In this document: piece after piece, positions 1 to 8,700 of the stretch | How the letters are laid out: the number at the start of each line of letters is the position of its first letter | Numbering within the stretch: position 1 is the stretch's first letter | Assembly: GCA_900538885.1 (NCBI GenBank) | Contig: UQAI01000051.1 | Location: forward strand, 1 to 10,904 | Source of the DNA: an uncultured Mollicutes bacterium | Lineage (GTDB): Bacteria; Bacillota_I; Bacilli_A; ML615J-28; CAG-313 | DNA length: 10,904 nucleotides | Direction: 5' to 3' | Notes under the pieces: generated by a model | What the model saw: only the letters and a program-made list of their open reading frames with translations | Databases searched by the model: none | What the model was told of the DNA's origin: nothing | Translations under genes and position numbers: made by a program

Positions 1-1
1 A

Positions 2-2632
2 AATTCTAAAGATAATGAATTTGTTTATAATAATATCTCTGGAATAGCTAATAAAGTTGTTAATTCTGTTGATTCAAGTTATACAGAATTTAATCATAAT
101 AACTTAACTATTAGTGGTGTTTCAATATTTGGATATTATGCTTGTAATTCTGCTTATGATTCAATAAAATACAATGATATAAATATTGCTGGAAATTCCA
201 GTGTTGCTAATCAATCAGCTATCTTTTTTACAGGTAAATCATCAAGTAATACTGTAGCTCATAATAATATATTTTCTTACTCCTTAAAAGGGGATGATTA
301 TGCAGTTATAATTATGTCTAGTGAGAATTTGTTTAATAAAGTTATAAACAATTATCTTATTAGTGGTAATGGATCTAAACGTGCAAATGCTGCGGTTTAT
401 GCATTGTATGATTTAGTTAAAGATAATACGCCATTTGCAATTTATGTTGCAGTTGGAGGTAGTGATATTTCCGGTGATGGTAGTAAAGAACGTCCTTATG
501 CTTCTCTAGCTTTTGCTTTGGCCAAATCTTTAAATCATTGTGTAATTTATTTGGAAAATGGAGTGTTTAAAGGGTCTGATTTAATCATTGATAAAAACAT
601 TACTATTTTATCTATTAATCCTGGTAAGGTATTTGTTGATGCAAATAACAGTCAATTATTTACTATTTTAGCTAATGGTACTTTAACTGTTAATGGGTTA
701 GTAATAGCCAATGGTCATAATATGGTTGGAGGTTCTTTATTTATTAATAATGGTACATTATATATTAATAATTCAATAATTTGCAACTCTTCTGCTTACT
801 TTGATAATGGTGACCCAGATTTTGTAAATAAAACTGTAGATGACAGAGGTAAAGAGTATTGGTATACGGTTGACTGTAAAAATACTGGATTGGGTGGAGC
901 TATCCTGAATTATGGTAATTTATTTGTTAATTTAACTGAATTGTCTGGAAATTATGCTCATAGAGGTGGAGCTATAGCTGATTTTGGTAAAACAGTTATT
1001 GAATCATCTTTAATTCGTAATAATAAAGGAGTTCATGGTGGAGCTATTTACACAGATTCTTCTAAAGTATTTACAATTAATAACACTGTATTTTACAGGA
1101 ATGTTGCAATTCTTAATTTAGACCATTGTATGCTTGAAAAGTATTCTACTGGGTGGTCTATTGAGGAAGGTGTTCGCTATGAACATCGCTCAGTATGTGA
1201 AGTTCCTTTAGGTGCAGGTGGAGCATTATTTACTAAAAATACTGTTTTAGAAATATCTGATTCAATATTTGACCATAATAATGCTTATAAAGGTGGAGCT
1301 ATTGGAACCATTTCAAACTATGGCGAATATTCTACATATAAACCAAAAGCTTCACTGTATTTGACCAATTGTTCCTTTACAAATAATGTGGCTAATTCCA
1401 CTATTGTTGGTAATAATCCTAACTTAAATTCTTATGTTTATAGAAATTATGGAGATGGTGGAGTAATTTATGGAACATTTAACAAATTCAATCTTAAAGA
1501 TTCAGCTGTCCGTTATAATAAGGCAGTAATTAATGGTGGGGCATTATCTGTTCAAGCAAATGATGGGCGTATTGATGGTTGTATAATTACTGATAATCGT
1601 GCAGGGAATAAGGGAGGCGCTTTAGACATATCTAATAACTTCTTAATTACTAATACGATTATAAGCAATAATTCTGCAAGTTATGGAGGAGCTATTAGTT
1701 ACAGTTCATATGTTTACTATGGGCATACTCAAAATAACTTAAATATATTTAATTCAACTATCTCTAATAATCTTGGTTTGGAGGCAGGGGGAGCATTTTA
1801 TTTAGGTTCTGCTAATGTTGTTGTACATAATTCTAATCTTGTGAATAACAAGGCCCCTAGAGATGCTACTTTCAGTGCATTTGATAAATCACATTTATAT
1901 GTTGATGCAAGGTATAATTACTGGGAATCTAATGGTAAAAAAGGTGTTCCTGATGATTCTCTATTTAATTTGGGAGATAAAATTAAATTTAAACCATTAA
2001 TTAAGTCATTTATTAATTGGACTTCTGTTGTTGTACCAAATAATCCTCATGGAAATGGAACTGCTACACCTGGAGGTAATGACAAACCTGCTTCTGGTCC
2101 TACAGTGATTACTAAAACAAATCCTATTTGGTATACTGGTCCACAAATTGGGGGCCATGGTGAAGGTACTGGCTCAGGTCCTTTGGGTCCTGGTGGCGGA
2201 ATCCCTGGTCCTGGAAGTAATTTGGGTCCTGGTGGCGGTGGCCAATATGGTCCTGTTGGAGGATCTGATTATGGTAATGGTACTTCCCAAGGAGGTAAAC
2301 CAATTTCAAATCCTGGAATTAATGGTAGTTCTAATGCCAATAGTTTAAGTCAAATTGATGAATCTAATGCTAATAAAAACTTACTTACTGTAGGTTTAAC
2401 TGCAAATGTTGCTTCTTTAGCTAGTGTTGGAGGTTTTGCTTCTTCTGATGCAGGTAAATCTAGTTCGTCTAGTTCCAGTGAAGATGTTAAAGCATATGAA
2501 CTTGATGAAGAGGAGGTAACTAAGCAATTAGATAATCCAAAAACAATATTTACATTTATTGGTTTAATCATTATTCTTATAATCTGCTTGTTTATAGGTT
2601 ATAAACGCAGAAAAGATAAGGAAAATGAATAA
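2..2632 (+). CDS. Adhesin-like surface protein, 5'-truncated by window edge, C-terminal membrane anchor
   Basis: Partial gene: the frame is open from base 2, giving 876 visible residues, so the ATG at 314 is internal and the true start lies upstream. Numbering from the first visible codon: residues 1-146 are Asn-rich NosD-like right-handed beta-helix repeats. At 147 a new module starts (YVAVGGSD, then GDGSKERPY), a fold-start pattern also seen twice in the next gene. From about 298 to 600 a beta-helix carries ten GGA[I/L/F] or GGVI motifs plus FxxN motifs, as in Chlamydia Pmp-type repeats. Residues 717-765 form a Gly/Pro-rich stalk, followed by a Ser run and an acidic stretch. Residues 849-867 are a transmembrane helix, followed by a basic tail (YKRRKDKENE). 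This implies an external protein anchored in the membrane and spanning the pseudomurein wall. There are many N-X-S/T sequons and no enzymatic motif that I recognise. A role in adhesion is inferred from the known methanogen ALP class; the ligand is unknown. Confidence 0.85.
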   Translation, partial: NSKDNEFVYNNISGIANKVVNSVDSSYTEFNHNNLTISGVSIFGYYACNSAYDSIKYNDINIAGNSSVANQSAIFFTGKSSSNTVAHNNIFSYSLKGDDYAVIIMSSENLFNKVINNYLISGNGSKRANAAVYALYDLVKDNTPFAIYVAVGGSDISGDGSKERPYASLAFALAKSLNHCVIYLENGVFKGSDLIIDKNITILSINPGKVFVDANNSQLFTILANGTLTVNGLVIANGHNMVGGSLFINNGTLYINNSIICNSSAYFDNGDPDFVNKTVDDRGKEYWYTVDCKNTGLGGAILNYGNLFVNLTELSGNYAHRGGAIADFGKTVIESSLIRNNKGVHGGAIYTDSSKVFTINNTVFYRNVAILNLDHCMLEKYSTGWSIEEGVRYEHRSVCEVPLGAGGALFTKNTVLEISDSIFDHNNAYKGGAIGTISNYGEYSTYKPKASLYLTNCSFTNNVANSTIVGNNPNLNSYVYRNYGDGGVIYGTFNKFNLKDSAVRYNKAVINGGALSVQANDGRIDGCIITDNRAGNKGGALDISNNFLITNTIISNNSASYGGAISYSSYVYYGHTQNNLNIFNSTISNNLGLEAGGAFYLGSANVVVHNSNLVNNKAPRDATFSAFDKSHLYVDARYNYWESNGKKGVPDDSLFNLGDKIKFKPLIKSFINWTSVVVPNNPHGNGTATPGGNDKPASGPTVITKTNPIWYTGPQIGGHGEGTGSGPLGPGGGIPGPGSNLGPGGGGQYGPVGGSDYGNGTSQGGKPISNPGINGSSNANSLSQIDESNANKNLLTVGLTANVASLASVGGFASSDAGKSSSSSSSEDVKAYELDEEEVTKQLDNPKTIFTFIGLIIILIICLFIGYKRRKDKENE
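893..1798 (+). repeat. Ten GGA[I/L/F]-type motifs in a beta-helix (Pmp-like)
   Basis: Protein-level repeat inside the first adhesin gene. Motif starts are at about 893 (GGAI), 965 (GGAI), 1037 (GGAI), 1217 (GGAL), 1292 (GGAI), 1457 (GGVI), 1535 (GGAL), 1613 (GGAL), 1685 (GGAI) and 1787 (GGAF). FxxN segments such as FYRN, FDHN and FTNN lie between several of them. This tetrapeptide pairing is the signature of chlamydial polymorphic membrane protein repeats, which form right-handed beta-helices. Similar repeats are known in methanogen adhesin-like proteins, so homology or convergence on the fold is plausible. Confidence 0.7.
2150..2296 (+). repeat. Gly/Pro-rich stalk with an 18-nt direct repeat spaced 39 nt apart
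   Basis: This stretch encodes an almost pure Gly/Pro/Ser linker between the beta-helix and the C-terminal anchor. The 18 bases tttgggtcctggtggcgg occur at 2182-2199 and again at 2221-2238. The offset is 39 nt, exactly 13 codons, so the unit starts LGPGGG both times. The segment probably acts as a flexible, protease-resistant spacer across the cell wall. Its in-frame repeat unit would allow length change without a frameshift. Confidence 0.75.
2546..2602 (+). other. C-terminal transmembrane anchor of the first adhesin
   Basis: This codes for about 19 consecutive hydrophobic residues (IFTFIGLIIILIICLFIGY), followed directly by the basic tail KRRKDKENE and the stop codon. By the positive-inside rule the tail should be cytoplasmic and the bulk of the protein external. 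The preceding acidic stretch (YELDEEEV) marks the end of the extracellular portion. Confidence 0.85.
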
Positions 2633-2639
2633 TTAAACC

Positions 2640-2664
2640 TTTTTTCTTTTTTTCCAGATTTTTT
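2640..2664 (+). terminator. T-tract terminator after the first adhesin gene
   Basis: Two T-runs start eight bases after the stop codon: TTTTTTCTTTTTTT at 2640-2653 and TTTTTT at 2659-2664. Archaeal RNA polymerase terminates at U-rich tracts without needing a hairpin, and none is visible here. A T-rich separator suggests that the next gene is transcribed independently. Confidence 0.55.
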
Positions 2665-2680
2665 AGAAAGTTTTTTATAC
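2665..2680 (+). promoter_or_regulatory. Probable BRE/TATA promoter of the second adhesin gene
   Basis: A purine-rich element (agaaag, 2665-2670) precedes ttttttatac (2671-2680), resembling an archaeal BRE plus TATA box. A transcription start about 25 bases downstream would fall near 2700-2707, leaving a leader of roughly 40-50 nt. A weaker TATA-like stretch at 2724-2731 would put the start at or after the start codon, so it is less likely. The assignment is by pattern only. Confidence 0.45.
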
Positions 2681-2706
2681 TTCTTTTTGATAAAAATAAT
2701 AATATC

Positions 2707-2725
2707 TTGGTTGATTTTTAACCAA
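2707..2725 (+). promoter_or_regulatory. Inverted repeat TTGGTT-N7-AACCAA in the leader
   Basis: A perfect 6-bp inverted repeat (TTGGTT at 2707-2712, AACCAA at 2720-2725) with a 7-base loop lies 15 bases upstream of the ribosome-binding site and about 30 bases downstream of the likely TATA box. It could be an operator for a dimeric regulator at the transcription start, or a weak hairpin in the mRNA leader. It is not followed by a T-run, so it is not a terminator. Confidence 0.4.
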
Positions 2726-2740
2726 ATATACTTTAATTAA

Positions 2741-2746
2741 GAGGTG
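2741..2746 (+). promoter_or_regulatory. Shine-Dalgarno GAGGTG of the second adhesin gene
   Basis: GAGGTG matches the archaeal 16S anti-Shine-Dalgarno complement (AGGAGGTGATC) at six positions. It contains the GTG at 2744-2746 that would otherwise be the start codon. With normal spacing of about six bases, initiation would fall on the ATT at 2753-2755. See the finding on the start codon. Confidence 0.7.
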
Positions 2747-5700
2747 TTAATTATTTCAGTTAAAAAGAGTGCATTTGTATTGATATTATTTTTAATTTTC
2801 ATGTCTTCAATATGCATAGCTAGTGCTAATGATGATTTTAATAATGGTGTTAGCATAGATGAGGGCATAATTTTTGAAAATAACTATGATGCAGACCCTA
2901 TTATTGGAGATGATGGGGACAATAAGGTTTATGTAAATCCTTCTGCAAATTTGTCTGTAGTGCCGGATGGTAGCCGAGATAAACCATATTCTTCAATTGG
3001 TGAAGCAGTTAATGTGGTTAGTGATAATTCTACTATTATTCTTATGGATGGAATTTATAATGCTCCTGGTGATTTAGACATTGAAATAAATAAAAATTTG
3101 GTAATTAAATCCTTAACTGGTAATGTAACAGTTAATGGTAACGGTCAAAGTACATTTTTTAATATTTTTGATTCCAAATCATTAAGTTTGGAAAATATTA
3201 ATTTTGTCAATGGAAAAACAACTGCATATTCCAGCTGTTATAGTGTTATTTGCAATAATGGGTTGTTAACATTAAAAAATGTTGAATTTGAAAATATAAA
3301 TACATTTATTAGTGTTATTTACAATGAGGGAGATTTGAATATTTATAATTCTAAATTTTCTAATTGTGTTGGATCAAATCATGCAGCTATAATTTTTAAT
3401 TTGGGAAATTGTAATGTTGTAAATTCTAAATTGTCTCAAGCAACTTCTAAACCATCAATTTATAATCATCATAATGTTTTTGTGAATAATTCTCAGATTT
3501 ATAGCATTTATTCAAATCCTGATTATGATTATGATAATTTTAAAAGTATCAATATGACAATTATTAATTCACAAATAGGTGCATTACAATGTGATAATGG
3601 TACATTTGCCATTAAAAATTCTAATTTTAGTGAAGGAATTGAAGCGAGATTTTCTATTGTTGATATTGAAAATGTATATTCAAAGCATTCTAGTAGCAAT
3701 ATTTATAATTCATTCTATGCTTCTAATATAACTATTAAATCATCATATTTTGATTCAAGCATATATGCTAATACCTGTAATCTTAATATGACTTATTCTG
3801 TTATGCTGGGTGAAATTAGTGGTAATGGTAAATTTTCAACTAATGTTTCAGCAAATTATAATTGGTGGGGAGTAAATAAGGGTCCTGCTATTAGATATGC
3901 TAAGAATGATTCTAAATATTGGGTTGTAATGACTTTTGAATGTAAAGAATCTCCAATTAATATAGGAACCAATGCTGAATTCAGAGCAACTTTAAATAAG
4001 TATACTGATGGGGAATCTATGAAGTATTTGGATAATCCTTCTTTACTTCCTCAAATGAGTGTTAAATTTGAGTCTCAAAATGGTAAATTTATTTATAATG
4101 GTGGAACTTTGGTTAATGGTACATTTTCTAATTATTTAAGGAATAATAATGAAAGTTCATTAGTTTACGCTGTTATTAACTCTCAAAGATTAAGGCTTGT
4201 TGTAGGTACAGGTTTAACGGGTTATGAATGGTATGTTTCCCCAACAGGTCACAATGGTTTTGGTGATGGAAGCAGAGATAATCCATATAAAACTTTAGAT
4301 TATACAATAGCTAAAGCATTAAATGGTAATGTAATTTATTTGTTAAATGGTACGTATATGAATAATTGGAATTCAAATTTGGAGATTGTTAAAAATTTGA
4401 CTATTATTGGTGTTGGAAATGCTATTTTAAGTAGAGAAAATGATCGCAATATATTCATAGTTAAAGAATGGGGTAGTTTGACCCTTAAAAACTTAAACTT
4501 CACTATTAATCTAAAACAATATGTTAATGAATTAATACTTGTTAAAGGGGGAAATTTAACAGTTTTAAATTCTAACTTCTATGATATTCGTTCAATTGCG
4601 GTTATTTCAACATATGGGGGTGTTCAAAACAAAGGATATGTTTTTGTTGAAAACACTACTTTTAAAAGTATTGTAGGTCCTTTAATTAAAGGAGGAGCTA
4701 ATATTATTATTGACAGAATATCTGCTGAAAAATGTAGTAACATTTATGATTCTAGGGGTATGGAGGCATATAATGTTTGTTTCCCGGTTTGGAATTATAT
4801 TTCTATTTCTAATTCAATATTTAGAAGCAATACTGTAGGTATTGTTAATTTAAATCCTACTACTTATTATTCTTCATCCGCATTAAGTAAAAATATAGTG
4901 GGTGATTTATCTAGTGGCACTGTCTTTGCTTACATCAATAATTCTTTATTCATTGAGAATAATTTCATACCTGGTGATTTTTATGCAAGCAATCGTGTTG
5001 GATTGGAGTTGGGGCGTAGTGTTTACGGAACTTGCCATGGGGAAGTAAATAATTGTTCTTTTATTAAAAACAAAGGTAAATTAATTGAGGGAGCTATTGT
5101 AAATAATTCCTTCTTTGATTCAAATACTGTTTGTCAGGTAAGTGCTGATTTAATAAATAATTCTTATTTCTATAAAAATGATAACTCAGCTAGTGCAGAT
5201 ATGTATTCCACTTATCCAAATAGAGGAATAGCTACTGCTAATGAAATTTATTATTCTGTTTTCATTGGAAATAAAGCACTTTACGGAGGAGCTCTTGCAG
5301 ATACAAAAACAGTTCATTACTCTGTATTTTTAAATAATTCTGCAACTTATGGAGGTAATGATATTTTTGTATATGATGGCGAAGTAGATTATTCAAGTAA
5401 TTGGTGGGGATCTAATCAAAAACCGGATAATAATAGGATTTTTGTACATATTGGGTCTTTAACTCTTGATAATTGGGTAATCATGTCTTTAGATGCTGTT
5501 ACAAATACTCATATTGTAGTTGCTTTAAATAAATTAACAGATAATAGTGGAAATATTTATGAATTTAACAGTACTCTTCCAACTAGAACTGTTTATTTCT
5601 CATCAGATTATGGAATAATAGCTCCACTTAATACTTCTCTTGAAAATAATAAAGCTGATGCATATGTTGTTCAAAATGAAACTACTGCTGACTTTAATAT

Positions 5701-8700
5701 TTATGCACGGATTGATAATCAACTTTTGGATTTAACACTTAGAAATAATAACACTCAATTGGTAATGGATGATGTAGTATTTTATGGAAATAATAACAAC
5801 TATGAAATCACTTTAATTAATGTAAATGGCCATAAGATTTTCAATCAAACTTTAACGGTTGTCATTACAACTCCAAAAGGTGAAAAAGAGTACTTTACTT
5901 TAGTTACTGATGAAAAAGGTCATGCTAAATTTGAAGTAACTTATCCTGTAGGAGTATATAATATGTCTGTTTATTATGATGGTAACGGTTATTTTGAAGG
6001 ATGCAATAAATCTGCTAAAATAGATGTTCAGCCATCTGCTACATATTTGATTAGCTATAATTACACATTTTATGGTAAAAATGTTAATTTTTATGCAGTT
6101 TTAAGTAATGGGCAAGTGGGAATCGTTAATCAAAGTATAAAAATCACTATTATTGATTCTAAAGGAGGAACAAGAACTGCTGTAATCACTACAGGTTCAA
6201 CAGGTCGTGCAGATGCAATATTAAGTTTGGATGTTGGAAAATACATTATCAAATGTGAGTATGGAGGAGATGGATGGTATTTACCAAGTTCATCAGTATC
6301 AGATGTGGAAATTCGTCCGGTTAATTCAACAATTGAGGTGCCTGATGTTACTTTTTATGGTATTGGAAATGAGTATAATATTACATTAAAAGATGCACAT
6401 GGTACTTTAATCCGTGGAGAATATATTAAAGTAGTTTTAACTCAAGGTGATTTATATGATGTCTTTACTTTGCAAACTGGTGATGATGGAGTGGCTAGAT
6501 TAACTATTAATTATCTTCCAGGAACTTATCAAATAACTGCTAGTTATGCAGGAGATAATGTTTATGGTTTTGCAAAAGGTAGTGGAACTATTGTGGTTAA
6601 TAAGGTTTTGACGGTTATTTCTGGATTTCATTATATTAAAATTCCATTAAATGGTGTTTATTCAGTTGTTTTAACTGATATGTTTGGCCATAGAGTAAAT
6701 AATGCAACAATAAAATTAAATATCTACAAAGGGTCTTTATTAAAAACTTATGCTGGTGTAACTGATGGTAATGGAGAAGTAACTTTTCGTATTTCTCAAA
6801 GTGAAGGTACTTATTTAGCTACTTTTGATTTTGATGGTGATGTATGGTATATTGATTCCACAGGTGCTGCCACTATTGTTGTTGATAGTAAAACTACACC
6901 AGGCCATGTTTCTATTAATGCCAGTGATTTTGTTCAGTATTATGGTGAAAACAGATATTTTGTGATTTCTTTCAATGATACTAATGCATACAGTTTGTAC
7001 GGTAAGAATATTGTTGTTACAATTTCTTCTGGGGATTGGCAGCAAACTTATAATGTTGTTACTGACATTTATGGTTATGGCCGCTTGCAGATTACTTTAA
7101 ATCCGGGAATTTATAATATTACTTACCAGTACACTAATCAGTATTATGGATTGTTTGCTAAAAATTCAAGCACTATTTCAGTTTATCGTATGCCTATTAC
7201 GGTTCTTGGATCTGATGTTATCATGAATATTGGTGAAGCCAAGTATTATGAGATAAAACTACTTGATGCCAGGAATGCTCCTGTTAAAAATATGCAAATA
7301 GTCGTTGATATAAATGGGACAAAGTATAATGCCACTACAAATAATGATGGTATAGCTCGTTTACTCTTGAGTCTTGGCCTTGGCAAATATTTAGTTAGTT
7401 ATTATGTAGATAATCCAAATTATATTCCATCTTCTGGATCATCTTATATTTTGGTTGTTGATTCTAACAAGACTTCCACCAACATTAAAGGAGATGATTT
7501 AAACGGTTTCGACAATGAAACTTTAAATTTCACTGTTATTTTAAGTGATGTTTTAGATAATCCTATTGGTTATGCCACTATTTTAGTTAATGTATCTACA
7601 ATTGAGGGAGATTTTGTCGGATCTTACAAATCTGTCACTAAAAAAGATGGCAGAGCAGTATTTAGTTTTGATTTGGAGTATGGAAGATACATTATTTCCA
7701 CTTGTTATCTAGGCAGTAATTCTTATCTTGGAAGCTATGGAATTAATTATATAAATGTGGAATCTGTTGGAAATACTACTAAAACAGTTTTAATTGCTGG
7801 AGATTCTGCATTGGGTGGCAGCGATAAGTTTTATGTTGTTTTAATTGATGAAAATGGAACATATATTAAAGGTAAGGAAATTAAATTTACTGTTGACAAT
7901 CAAAGTTATTCCAGCATTACTGATTCAAGTGGTAGGGCATATGTGGATGTTGTTTTATCTCAGGGGTTCCATGACATTGGGGCAATATTCAGTGGGGATG
8001 ATACTTACAAAAAATCATCTGTAAAAACTACTTTAGTTATTTCAGGTAATTCTACATATTTATTTGCCTTAAATTGTACTAAAAATTACCGTAATGGAAC
8101 ACAATTTTATGTACAATTAGTGGATTCATATTCAAATCCATTAGCAAACCGTACAGTTTCTATAACAATTAATGGAAGAACATATAATCGTACAACTGAT
8201 GTAAATGGTTGGGCAACAATGAATATTAATCTTCAACCAGGGGAGTATGAAGCTTTATGTGCATATTATGGTCCTCAAAAGTCAGATAATGCATTTGCAA
8301 AAGCTGTGATAAAAGTTTTACCAACAATACTTGCAGATAATTTGGTTAAATATTATCTTAATGGTTCTCAATTTTATGTTAAAGTAATTGACGGATCAGG
8401 TAATCCGATTGTTAACACTAATGTGTCAATGAACATTAATGGGGTATTTTATGTTCGCCAAACCAATAGTGAGGGTATAGCTACATTAAATATTAAATTA
8501 TGGTCTGGAAAATATATTTTAACAGTACATAATCCTTATGATGGTTTATTAAAATCATTTGATGTTACAGTTCTGCCAACAATAGAATCTAATGATTTAG
8601 TTAAGTATTATCATAATGACTCTCAGTTTTATGCCAAATTTGTAGATGGTGCAGGTAATCCGTTGGTTAACACTAAAGTTAAGTTTAACATTAATGGTGT

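Noticed and set aside
314..316. ATG at 314 as the start of the first adhesin gene
   Set aside because: The same frame is open without a stop back to base 2 and encodes the same Asn-rich beta-helix repeats. There is no signal peptide after the ATG and no ribosome-binding site before it. The gene is cut by the window edge.
2..440. A NosD copper-insertion protein
   Set aside because: The resemblance is only to the generic NosD-type beta-helix repeat; the rest of the protein is a membrane-anchored surface adhesin and no nos genes are near.
2124..2571. Short frames over the Gly/Pro stalk and Ser-rich region (2124-2309 minus, 2148-2348 plus, 2350-2571 minus)
   Set aside because: Biased composition of the stalk and Ser codons keeps other frames open; the products are low-complexity shadows.
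2927..5410. Pectate lyase or other polysaccharide lyase activity
   Set aside because: The fold is similar, but no Ca-binding Asp or catalytic Arg/Lys pattern is recognisable.
6815..7045. Minus-strand frame within the Ig-like domains
   Set aside because: It lies antisense to a clearly coding repeat domain and shows no independent coding signal.
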